From positions 60,354,001 to 60,418,000 of the forward strand of contig NC_083691.1 in assembly GCF_033118175.1 (NCBI RefSeq): DNA of 64,000 nt, given 5' to 3'. This document shows positions 1-12,700 of this stretch, piece after piece. Under the pieces are notes generated by a model. The model searched no databases and was not told where the DNA came from. It worked only from the letters and a program-made list of their open reading frames with translations. The position numbers and the translations under genes were made by a program. The stretch is from Dama dama. Taxonomy: Eukaryota > Chordata > Mammalia > Artiodactyla > Cervidae. Position 1 is the stretch's first letter; every line of letters starts with the position of its first letter.

Positions 1-593
1 CCTCCACCTGTTATCAAGGCCGCCCTGGCGCACGGGGTCCCTCTCTACCTTCCTCTGCATCTTTACGTCCACCAATCGTTTCACAAGCTCTGACATCAAA
101 GCACAGGAGTTCCAATCGATAGCCTGGTTCCCTTATTAAAATAAAAATTCTCACAAAATCATTAGCGGAATTTGTTTAAAAGAAGTAAACCTAAGAATTA
201 ATTTTTTATCAAGTATTATGTCTCTAATTTCCCCAGCAAAGTATATAGCTTCTGTCAGGCATGAAAGTCGACAGAACTGACAAGAGGTCAGTAGTTATTA
301 GACATGTCCTGGAGTGGACAGTGCCCTCAGGTCACAGACCCTCCCACATTGTGGCAAATTTGTGTTGTATTCACTCACACATTCATGCAAATATTCACTC
401 AGATGTGCACAGAGCACTAGACACATGGCAGGTACCCTTCTAGCTGCTGGGGAATCCGCACACCGGGAGGGACCAGGGCTCTGCTCTCAAGGAGCTTTTG
501 TTTCAGTGCAAGAGACAGAGGGGAATAAAGAGACAGGGCAAAGAGCCGTGAAGAGGGGGCACTGAGGCTGGAGGGGTTGACCAAGGGAAGGGC
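1..593. other. Region 3' of SEPTIN10 exon 10
   Basis: This holds the 3' UTR of the exon-10 form, or intron sequence if the donor at the stop codon is used. I see no AATAAA or ATTAAA on the minus strand here, so a polyadenylation site for the short form is not evident. At about 345-545 there is an old mammalian interspersed repeat of the type reading 'tg-gcaggtac-cttctagctgctgggga'. Confidence 0.4.
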
Positions 594-785
594 TTACTTC
601 TTGCGGTCCTTGTCCTTCCTCAGGTTGCTGCCTGGGGTCATAAAGGTCTGGTTCTGGTATATCTCAGAGGTAGCTTTCTTCTTGGAGAAAGCGATGATTT
701 CTTCTTCCAGAAGTCTTCTCTTCTCTTCCAGCCTCAGCTTCTCCTCTTGGTGGACTCTTTTAAGGTGCTCAAACTTGGCCTGGAG
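594..785 (-). CDS. SEPTIN10: SEPTIN10 coding exon 10 (C terminus)
   Basis: This exon encodes residues 387-449: the coiled-coil half LQAKFEHLKRVHQEE, then EEEIIAFSKKKATSE and the tail NLRKDKDRKK, then TAA. The acceptor is CACTTCACAG. The final codons AAG AAG TAA overlap a consensus donor AA|GTAAGC (exon would end at 598), so a longer or different C terminus spliced to an exon left of this window is possible. I remember a human isoform ending DRKNSNFL, which would fit that splice. Confidence 0.93.
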   Translation of the reverse strand, partial: LQAKFEHLKRVHQEEKLRLEEKRRLLEEEIIAFSKKKATSEIYQNQTFMTPGSNLRKDKDRKK

Positions 786-3700
786 CTGTGAAGTGACGTG
801 AGATTCCTGCTGAGGATGCTGTGTGGCAGCACACACCTGTGCCTTTTGGCGCTGCAGCCCTGCTCAGGCTGCCTGCACAGCAACCAGGCAGATGTTCACA
901 TGTGGAACTGCTTTAACTGAAATGAGCTCCCATGCAAAAACACATGAGCAAAACAAAAACAGCCTCACAAACAAACCTCAGTTTTTTAAATATTTGACCT
1001 CTTCTTAGAGTTTTTCTTTAGTTGCTCTCCACATTTTCACCAAAAAGCCTCTTCAAATAAAGTTTCTAAAACTGTTCTTAATAAAAGTGAGGGACATAAA
1101 TTATAGAATCAAGTTATCAAAAATAGGAAAAGTCCATCTTTTCCAAATAAATTTACCATGTACTAGTGAAATAGCTGTTGGTTACACTGGTGAACCTGTG
1201 TGGAAAGCACTGTCAGTTTAAACCAAGAACCTTAAAAATCTGATGTGTTTTCCCACAGTCATTCACCTTCTTGAAATCTGAACTAAATCAAACACCGTTG
1301 AAGATGTGTGTCACAGTCAGCTTCGTATCTGTGATTCAGCTGAGTGTGGACGGCGCAGTCTTGTGGACTTAGTAAGTGAAGACACCCACCTATAAGTGGG
1401 CTTACGCAGCTCACTCCCCAGTGGTTTAAGGGTTAGCTGCCCTCACCGTCGGAGAAGGCAATGGCACCCCACTCCAGTACTCTTGCCTGGAAAATCCCAT
1501 GGACGGAGGAGCCTGGTAGGCTGCAGTCCATGGGGTCGCTAAGAGTCTGACACGACTGAGCGACTTCACTTTCATTTTTCACTTTCATGCACTGGAGAAG
1601 GAAATGGCAACCCACTCCAGTGTTCTTGCCTGGAGAATCCCAGGGACGGGGAAGCCTGGTGGGCTGCTATCTATGGAGTCGCACAGAGTCGGACACGACT
1701 GAAGTGACTTTGCAGCAGACTTCACTGTAGTAGGATCTACACCGTAATTGGGGAAAAAAACCTTTGTCTCTAAGAGAAATAACACTTTAAAATTCATTTA
1801 TGCTAAATACACTCGATGCAGTCATTAAAATGAGTTTTGCCAAAGTTTAGAGATTTCAGATTTCCCTGGTTTAATTGTTTATCTGAAAAAAAAAAAAAAA
1901 AAAAAAACCTAGGGACTTTCGCAGGTTCCTTATGAATCAGCCGTGTGCCAAGAATACAAGCACAGCATCTAGAATCTGCATTGAAAAGTCACTCTCTTGA
2001 GGGGAGGATTCCTGGGTCTGGTTTAACTTTCAATTCATATTTTCAGCTCTGGGCAGCAACCTAATGTGTATACAAAAAGTAGGACTTGGTTTATAGAAAA
2101 GATGGCATATGATCACTGAGGAAATACTTTGCTAAAAACTAGAGGCTGAGGGCAGAGATAGCAGAGAGCTACGCTGCTTCCTAATAAAATTCGATGTTCT
2201 GGATACAGAACAGCTGTCTACTGAGCCAGCAAACCTCACAGAAGAATTTAGACAGAGACAGAATAGTGTTGAACAGATGAGGTGAGGCCCAAAGACTCTT
2301 GTATTCCTGAGACTGTCACTTCCAGAGAGATCAGCGCCTTAGCATCTGCATGTGCCTTTATATATATATAGCTAGGACATGGAAGCAACCTAGGTGTCCA
2401 TCGGCAGATGAATGGATAAGGAAGTTGTGGTACATATACACAATGTAATATTACTCAGCTATAAAAAAGAATGCATTTGAGTCAGTTCTAATGAGGTGGA
2501 TGAAACTAGAGCCTATTATACAGAGTGAAGTGAGTTAGAGAAACACAGATACTGTATATTAACATATATGGCATTTAGAAAGATGGTAATGACAATCCTA
2601 TATGCAAGGCAGCAAAAGAGACAAAGATGTAAAGAACAGACTTTTGGACTATGTGGGAGAAGGCAAGGGTGGGATGATTTGAGAGAATAGCATTGAAACA
2701 TGTAAAATATGTAAAATAGATGACCAGTGCAAATTCAGCGCATGAAGCAGGGCATTCAAAGCTGGTGCTCTGGGACAACCCAGAGGGATAGGGTGGGGAA
2801 GGAGGGGGGTTCAGGATGGGGGGACACATGTGCACCCATGGCTGATTCATGTCAATGTATGGCAAAAACCACCACAATATTGTAAAGTATTATCCTTCAA
2901 TTAAATTAATTTTAAAAGTTATAAAGAGTTGGTGGTATGCATATAGAGTGGCAGCTCTCTGAGCATGCGTGCACCCCCATGAATTGGGAAGAAGAGCAGA
3001 AGGGAGGGTAAGGCTTGGAAAGGGAGACTACAGGACAGGTTTATTATACATTATGTGAGTAGAATCCAATCTCTGATTCCTTAAATGGAGGGTGCATACT
3101 TTATATCCTTAAATATTCTGGAAAGTTTTAGAGTACTTCACATATCATTCATGAGGTTGACTAGAAAATTCCGGGAAAACTGTAAAGACAAAAATGGCTT
3201 AGAAAAGGGGGTAGGCGGAATCCGACTATTATTTACATTACATGGAGTTTACAACTTTGGGCAGCGACGGTCTACTCCACATACATGAAGCACTCACTTG
3301 TGGCTCCACTTTTCACTACAAGGCCTTTAATTCAGACACATTTTCAAATACTTGAAAAGTTAAAAGCAGGAGACTTTCTGCGCTGTTGAAACTACTCACT
3401 GATGTTCTGAAAGGTCTGTGGCCACATGGTACACTGCTGTCTCTTGTATAAACGAGCCTCTGAGGACATCATACATTCTGCTGTGCAGTGACCCTTTTTA
3501 AAGTATCTATTTTTAAAAGTGAATACCAGAAACAACATTCCTTTCTTGCCAAACTAGCCAATGTCTTTGACCTGAGTTCTGTACTTTGCTGGGTTCCCAG
3601 AAGTGTCTCTGAGAAGCACCCAGGACCGTGGCTCAGCCACACCTAGTGTATATACTGCATATACTCACTCTGGACTCTCCAGGTCTGGGTTTTAGTGCAG

Positions 3701-6700
3701 CTGTACTTGTTTACTTCAAAGTATCTACAGTACTTGTGGAAACAGGGAAGGCATAAATATTAAGTGAACAATTAAGAAATAAGACATGTGCGTGGTTAGT
3801 TGCTAAGTCATGTTCAATTCTTTGCAATCTGTGGATTGTAGCCCGCCAGGCTCCTCTGTCCATGGGGATTCTCCAGGTAAGAATACTGGAGTGGGTTGCC
3901 ATGCCCTCCTCCAGGGGATCTTCCCCACACAGAGATTGAATCAGTGTCTCCTGCATTGGCAGGTGGATTCTTTACCACCTGACCCACCAGGGAAGCCCTT
4001 TATTATGTGTAACTCATGGATGATTATGAATAATTAACAGATGTTTTGAAGAAGTTAGTGAAGTGAAAGTCTCTCAGTTGTGTCCGACTCTGCGACCCCA
4101 TGGACTGTAGCCTGCCAGGGTACTCTGTCCATTGCGATTCTCCAGGCAAGAATACTGGAGTAGGTTGCTGTGCCCTCCTCAGGGGATCTTCCCAACCCAG
4201 GGATTAGTCTCTTGTATTGTAGGCAGATTCTTTACCATCTGAGCCACCAGGGAAGCCAAAATATTCTTATGGGGGGTTTTAAAAATTAAAATTCAACTGT
4301 AAACCACTTCTACATCTTCTCACTAGAGAAACTGAGAACCATGATGTATGAGAGAGAAACTCTTACAAGAGAAGTATAGCTAATCAGAAGAAAAACCAGC
4401 ACAGTTTCCTACTTATCACAGTCTTCCTCAATGTTTGTATTTCAAAATAACTTCAAGCTAGGGACTGTTCTCAAATAAGAGACGACACAAAACAGAACAG
4501 CTAAATGCAGTTTTAGACCTAAGATTGAATTCTGGTTCAAAAACAAAAAATCACCAAATAGAAAGGAATAATAAAAGATAATCTTGAGATGACTGGAGAA
4601 ATTTGATTATGATGATCAGGTTAGATTGTGGCATTGCTATTACTGTTCTTAGGTGTAATACTGGTACCATGATTATGGAGGAGAAGGCACCTGAGCTTCA
4701 GGAATGCATGAAGTGCCCTTGATGTTTACACCAGCCTTCAGGTGGCCAGGAAAACATACACCCTAAAGATGGTGATATGTCCATTCTAAATCTAGGTGTG
4801 AGGATGGACATGGGTACCCTGTACTTTCATTTTCCCATTGTCTGAACTTTTTGAAAATAAAGATCAAAATTCAAATTATGGACAAGATATATTTGTACAT
4901 TATTAATTTTACAAAACCACTTACTATTGGGTTTATTTAAATAGCAGGTACTATCAGAGTATTTTAAATAACAGGTTTTTGTAGTTAAATTAAGCTTCTG
5001 AGGTGGCATTAGTGATAAAGAACCTGCCTGCCAGTGCAGGAAAGGCAAGAGATGGTTGGGAGGATCCCCCAGAGAAGGGCATGGCAACTGACTCCAGTAC
5101 TGACTGGAGAATCCCATGGACAGAGGAGCCTGGCAGGCAATAGTCCATGGAGTCACAAAGAGTTGGACATGACTGAAACAACTTAGCATGCATGCATGTT
5201 CTCATGGATAATTTGATTACAAATAACTCTGCATTCAGATGGGTATATCTTTCCTTTTCTCCTTTGCCTTTTGCTTTTCTTCTTTTCTCAGCTATTTGTA
5301 AGACCTCCTTAGACAATCGTTTTGCCCATCTGAATGCAGAGTTCCAAAGAATAGCAAGGAGAGATAAGAAAGCCTTCCTAAGTGAACAGTGCAAAGAAAC
5401 AGAAGAAAACAATAGAATGGGAAAAACTAGAGATCTCTTCAAGAAAAGTAGAGATACCAAGGGAACATTTCATGCAAAGATGAGCTCAATAAAGGACAGA
5501 AATGGTATGAACCTAATAAAAGCAGAAGATACTAAGAAGAGGTGGCAAGAATACACAGAAGAACTATACAAAAAAGATCTTAATGACCCAGATAACCACG
5601 ATGGATGGTGTGATCACTTGCCTAGAGCCAGACATCCTGGAATGTGAAGTCAAGTGAGTCATAGGAAGCATCACTACGAACAAAGCTAGTGGAGGCGATG
5701 GAATTCCAGTTGAGCTATTTCAAATCCTAAAAGATAAGGCTGTTAAAGTGCTCCATTCAATATGTCAGCAAATTTGGAAAACTCAGCAGTGACCACAGGA
5801 CTGGAAAAGGTCAGTTTTCATTCCAATCCCAAAGAAAAGCAATGCCAAAGAATGTTCAAACTACCGCACAATTGCACTCATCTCACACACTAGCAAAGGT
5901 AATGCTCAAAATTTTCCAAGTCAGGCTTCAACAGTATGTGAACCTTGAACTTTCAGATGTTCAAGCTGGATTTAGAAAAGGCCAGCATCTGGTGGATTAT
6001 AGAAAAAGTTAAGAGAATTTCATAAAAACATCTGCTTCATTGACTACACTAAAGCCTTTGACTGTGTGGATCACAACAAACTGGAAAATTCTTAAAGAGA
6101 TGAGAATACCAGACCACCTGACTTGCCTCCTGAGAAACCTGTATGCAGGTCAAGAAGCAACAGTTAGAACAGGACATGAAACAACAGACTGGTTTCAGAT
6201 TGGGAAAGGAGTACGTCAAGGCTGTATATTGTCACCCTGCTTATTTAACTTCTGTGCAGAGTACATCATGTAAAATGCCGGGCTGGATGAAGCTAAGCTG
6301 GAATCAAGATTTCCGGAAGAAATATCAATAACCTCAGATATGCAGATGACACCACCCTTACAGCAGAAAGTGAAGAAGAACTAAAGAGCCTCTTGATGAA
6401 AGAGGATAGTGAAAAAGTTGGCTTAAAACTTTTTTAAGTTTTCTTAAAACTTCAGAAAACTAAGACCATGGCATATAGTCCCACCACTTCATGGCAAATA
6501 GATGGAGAAACAATAGAACAGTGACAGACCTCATTTTCTTTGGCTCCAAAATCATTGCAGATAATGACTGCAGCCGTGAAATTAAAAGACACTTGTTCCT
6601 TGGAAGAAAAGCTATGACCAACCTAGACAGCATATTTAAAAGCAGATACATTACTTTGCTGACAAAGGTCCATCTAGCCAAAGCTATGGTTTTTCCAGTA

Positions 6701-9700
6701 GTCATAGATGGATATGAGAGTTGGACCATAAAGAAGGCTGAGGGCCGAAGGATTGATGCTTTTGAACTACGGTGTTGGAGAAGACTCTTGAGAGTCCCTT
6801 GAACTGCACAGAGATCAAACCAGTCAATACTAAAGGAAATCTATCCCAAATATTCATTGGAAGGACTGATGCTGAAGCTCCAATACTTTGGCCACCTGAT
6901 GCGAAGAGTTTGACTCACTGGAAAAGACCCTGATGCTGGGAAAGATTGAAGGCAGGAGGAAAAGGGGACAACAGAGTATGAGATGGTTGGATGGCGTCAC
7001 TGACTCAATGAACAGGAGTTTGTGCAAGCTCTGGAAGATGGTGAAGGACAGGGAAGCCTGGTGTGCTGTAGTCCATGGGGTCTCAAAGAGTTGGACATGA
7101 CTGAGTGACTGAACAAGAACAACAAGTAAGTCTAAAGGGACTCTCATATTAGCAAGTTTATTTGTATTAACATTTCTGTCTTCTCTCAGAAATTCTTTTT
7201 TGCGGCTCTTGCTTTTTGATCCTCACCTTAACTTAGAATCCATTTACTTAGATGCAGCCATCGCAGCTAAGTCTACAGAAGATAACTTAACTCAAGTAAA
7301 AGTAAAATTTATCCTTGAAGAACCACAAGCAAACAAAACTAAAGAGAACCAAACAAAATTTATTGCAGATAATTCTGTGCCAAAGCCTCCCAAAGGCCAC
7401 CTGGACCACCCACTTCCCCCAGGAAGCCTGACTTCAGACTCAACAGCTCTGAGCCACCCACTTTCAGCAAACAACAGTCTGAGGGACTCTCAAAACTCCA
7501 AAGGGCTTATCAAACCATAGCTAAAGCATCTCTACCTCCTAGTTAAGATAGTTGAAACCCTTCTTGGTAATGTAGTCCTCTACCAGCCCTCAATAAACCA
7601 CTTCTAATCAGACACTTTGTTCACAAAGGCAAAATTTTTTGTTTTCAGCCTGTGATTTTTTTTTTTTTTTTTTGGTAAAATTTTGCATCCAAAGACTATG
7701 TGTTAGAAGAGCTACTCTTAAAGAACAGCTCGTCTTTAAAACCACCTGTTAATTCTTGAGATAAATCCTCAGGTTAATAGGACACCCCAAATAAACAGAA
7801 ATCACAGCAAACAGCAGCACACTTGCCTCTCTCTCAGCTTCTTTCAGGATGGCTTCTTTCTCCTTCACACGCTGCACAAATAGCTGCTTCATCTCTTCTT
7901 CCTTCCTCTGGCGCTCACCATAGAACTCGTGTCTCTTGGCTTCGTAGGTCTCCTGAAGACTGAAAAGTTATTTGTGTTACTCTCATGTTAACAAGATGAC
8001 ATAGAAACCTGCAGACATTCAAACTTCCAGGTTAGGCCTCATGACTGTCCAGCGTGTGTGCCTCCAGGGAGCCGAGGGCAGGGAGAGCCCACCTCCTTCA
8101 AGGAGCGCGGGTCTGTCTGTGGGTCCCTGCTGTGCCAGCACTCCCAGAAGTGCTCGTTTCACCCCACACGGGTTCCTTCATCCACCTCTCTGGACTCCTC
8201 CCCTCTATTTGTTACCATGCCTGATCACCAGGGTCTGGGAGTTCAGCCTGGGACCCCAACATCATTTCAGTCCAGGCTTGTTTTGATTTCTACAGACACA
8301 TTGTTCAGCCCAGCTTGATCTTTGAACTTTTCTGCCTTCACTGTTGCGATAATCTAATTGAGCTCTAGGATTTGAGTTCATCTTTCTTTGATTTTGTTCT
8401 TCCTGCTACTCCTCAGATTTTTCCACCAAAAACAGAGATCTCTTTTATCTTTTCCTTCTGCATTAGTTATATTATCTCCAAAACGAGAGCACCTTAGAAA
8501 CTGCAGAATCCTGTAAACAGACCTCTCCTCCTCAGGTTTCAGGCACACATCTCTTGCTCCAGCCACTGCCTGCTGCCCTGCCCTCACTCTGCCCCACAAG
8601 TCCTATACCTCCAGGAATCTGCCTCTAGTCTCCCCAGTGGAATCCCCTGTTCCCTCCATGCACTTCCATGGCTCTTTGTTATACCTCTTCCTGGGCATTC
8701 CCACCCAACTGCATCTCTCTTCCACCAGCTCAGCATCTTTGTAATCCAGCTGTCCAGCAGAGCTCTCTGACACTGCAGTTTCTTCATAAACGTTCATCTA
8801 ATGACAGAGACTGCAGGGAAGCAGGGCCAGTGTAGCCCACAGAGCAGGGACTTCCTGGAACTCCATGACAAGCGCCTCTCTTACCTGTGGAATTTCAGAG
8901 GAGCCACAGACCTCCTCACATGCAGAAGCGCTGAGCCCTTCCATCACAGCTCACTGAGAGGACGTCCCAGCATTTAACAGGGAATACAGTAAATTGGCTT
9001 TCCAGGTGTGTCATGATTTAAAAATTTCTACTGCTTATGAAAATACTTATAGCTAAATAGATTTAAAATGCAATAAAATTTAGGAATTTTACTAACCTTA
9101 TTTAACCAGAGAAATAAATCTTTTATGGATAGAACTGTATACATTTAAAGAAAATTGGTCAGTTTTCATTCCAATCCCAAAGAAAGGCAAAGCCAAAGAC
9201 TGTTCAAACTACTGCACAATTGCACTCATCTCACACCCTAGCAAAGTAATCCTCAAAATTCTCCAAGGCAGGCTTCAACAGTACGTGAACTATGAACTTC
9301 CAGATGTTCAAGCTGGATTTAGAAAAGGCAGAGGAACCCATCAATTTGTTGGGTCATCAAAAAACCAAGAGAGTTCCAGAAAAACATACTTCTTCTTTAC
9401 TGATTATGCTGAAGCCTTTGACTATGTGGATCACAACACACTGTGGAAAATTCTTCAAGAAATGGGACTACCAGACCACCTTATCTGCCTCCTGAGAAAT
9501 CTGTATGCAGGTCAAGAAGCAACAGTTAGAACTGGACATGGAACAATGGACTGTTTCCAGATTGGGAAAGGAATGTGTCAAGGCTGTATTGTCACCCTGC
9601 TTATTTAACTTATTTGCAGAGTGCATCATGCAAAATGCCAGGCTAGATGAAGCACAAGCTGGAATGGAAGCACAATCTGGGAGAAATATCAGTAACCTCA

Positions 9701-12700
9701 GATATGCAGATGACACCACCCTTATGGCAAAAAGTGAAGAAGAACTAAAGAGCCTCTTGATGAAAGTGAAAGAGGAGTGAAAAAGTTGGCTTAAAACTCA
9801 ACATTCAGAAAACTAAGATCATGGCATACAGTCCCATCAGTTCATGACAAACAGATGGGGAAACAATGGAAACAGTGAGAAATTTATTTTTGGGGGCTCC
9901 AAAACCACTGCAGATGGTGACTGCAGCCATGAAATTAAAAGACACTTGCTCCTTGGAAGAAAAGCTATGACCAACATAGAGAGCATATTAAAAAGCAGAG
10001 ACATTACTTCGCCAACAAAGGTTCGTCTACTCAAAGCTATGATTTTTCCAGTAGTCATGTATGGATGTGAGAATTGGACCATAAAGAAAGCTGAGCACCG
10101 AAGAATGGATGCTTTTGAACTGTGGTATTGAAGACTCTTGAGAGTCCCTTGGACTGCAAGGAGATCCAACCAGTCCATCCTAAAGGAAATCAGTCCTGAA
10201 TATTCACTGGAAGGACTGATGCTGAAGCTGAAACTCCAATACTTTGGCCACCTGATGAGAAGAACTGACTCATTGGAAAAGACCCTGATGATGGGAAAGA
10301 CTGAAGGCAGGAGGAGAAGGGGACTATAGAGGATGAGGTGGTTGGACAGTATCACTGACTCAACGGACATGAGTTTGAGCAAGGTCTGGGAGCTGGTGAT
10401 GGACAGGGAAGTCTGGTGTGCTGCAGTCCATGGGGTCAAAAGAGTTGGACATGACTGAGCAACTGAACTGAACTGAAGGAAAATCAGAGTAAGAAATGTT
10501 ACACATTAGCCCTTACAGCTGAGCATGAGTGTGTGGTACTTAACAGCATGTGTTCCAAGGAGGAACAATCCTATACATTGTCTTTAGGAGCAAAGTTTAT
10601 AAATATACACAGTGTTCTAGATGACCACATTAATGCCTCTGGTCTCAAGGAGGCATCCTATTTCTTAGAAGGTTTTTTGTTTGTTTTTTTTCTGTGTTTG
10701 TTTTGGTCTTATTTTAAAGAAGCCTCTAAATCAGTCATGCCACCTTCACTCACATTTCAGTGGTCCTACACTGGACTGATAGCTTTTAAAGACATAACTT
10801 GGTTTAAATAATGTATCTAAATCATGTCAAATCTAACTTTTAAAAGGTTCTCAGAAATTTATTTACACAAGCCCTTGAATTGTTCAGGAAGAAAGTCAAG
10901 CCACCTGACAAAGAGAAAAGACCAGACACTTAGAGAATAGCTGCTGCCGGCAGAGACTGGTCTGGACTCTCACTAATCCCTGTGCACCTTGAAGAACAAG
11001 CACCAACACTGTCAGGGTTAGTGTGCTGATGCTCAGAGTAAGGTCATCTGCCCAGAGGGACAGAGTTAGCAAGGACAGAGCTGGAGCTGGAACCTGGTCA
11101 GACTTGCTCCAAAGCCCACATTCTTAACCCCGATAAATCCTGCCTAAAATGATGCCTCAGCAGAAGGTAAAGGGAAGCACTGCTCTGGTGTGCTCTCCAT
11201 CTGTCACACGCGCCCACTGTGACATGGAAGCTTACAGAGCCAACTGCAAGGAAAGAACCACACTGTCTTTCAAAAGGTGGTAACGAAACCCTGAGAAGAT
11301 CTGCAAGGATGGTTTATACAGTTAGTGTTGTGAAACTTATGCAACCACTGTTGACTGCCATGGATTGGAGAATGAAAAATAGCCCTCTTGCTGCTGTATT
11401 TAATGTGGCATATATGCTAGTTGCAGACATTACCGATTTAAGGCAAAGCTGAAAACCAAAGAAGAAAAAGCATCCTAGGTGCTTGCATCTGTCAGGAAAA
11501 CCACTGCATCTCTCTCTTGGGAACTCATCCATGAGCTCAGGGTCCAGCTCTCCCAGGACTGCCGAGTGCCCCCACTTCTGCTGCAGGCCAAACACAGAAA
11601 GGGAACTACTTCTTGAGAGTTCCCAAGAAACAAAGTGTATGACACAAAAATTTTGCCAGACACTTAAGGGACTCTAAAATACCACACAAATCGACCTTCC
11701 AAACTCTAGAGCAGTGATGATCAACAAGACTGTTATGTTCATCTAAAGTAGCTTAGGGATTTGAGGTTTATAAAAGCACGTTTCATGTAGTTTAAATAAT
11801 TAAAGGTCAGTTAATTAAGACCTCAAGGGTACACACAATGCCATTACCTGAACCTCATGACAAATACGAGATTGGCGTGGGTAGACTGGGACATGAATCA
11901 CAACTCCACACAACCAGTCAGTGAAAGGAAATGAAGATACTTCAGGGAAGAAGCTGGGCCGTAAAGAGAAGAGGTCATCCAGACAGCTCATTTTTCTAGT
12001 TGATACAGTATCGAGGGACAGATTTTACATGCCAACCAAATTATAGTGACTGCTATTGCACACACACCAAGTAAATTGGAAGATTCCCCAAAAGATGGAA
12101 TAGAAGTTCTTGAAACCACACTCCTGAAACCTAAGACCTCAGACTAGAAAGAATGACAGAAGTTTTATCAAACAGTGTATCCACAAATGAGAAAGCATGA
12201 AGAGGAGAGAGACTGTGCGTGCCTGGCCCAGGGAATCTCGTCTTGTCAGGACTGCAGGCCAGGGCAGGGTAGAGGCCCACCGGCTCCTGGGCAGCAGGCA
12301 GGCCCCCCCTCCTCTGAGTGGAGTCTTTATCCTTCCTGCTTCTGCCATCCATCCTCTTCTAGCAGCTTGCAGCCACTGCTCTTGCCCTCTCACCTGCTAT
12401 CCACTAAAGAGCCTCCTTTCCCATTCTCTACCTGTCCAGTGGACAGATGCTCCCCAAACTGAAGAAATACTAAAAGAATGGCTGTTCACCTTGCCTGCCC
12501 ACCACCTGTCTCCTGTCATATTGCTATTCTACTTCTCCCCACAGGAGGCATCTTGGTGGGACAGCCAGTCAGGCTCACACCCACCCTGCCAAGACATGCG
12601 CACACGTCCTATGTTGGGCCCATTAGACATCCCACTTTCCTGGAAGAAAGACTGGAAATGGTCTGTTCATTCTTCCACTCCAGCAGTACAATGAAACTGC

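Larger units (their letters stand above)
786..7826 (-). other. SEPTIN10 intron 9 (GC-AG)
   Basis: About 7.0 kb. It holds a BOV-A2 SINE, a poly-A run of about 22 (around 1887-1908), an L1 3' end, three Bov-tA SINEs, a BovB with an inverted 5' end, and an unexplained open stretch near 7200-7520. Apart from these (for example 800-1445, 2935-3790 and 4260-4990) I see nothing recognisable. Confidence 0.85.
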
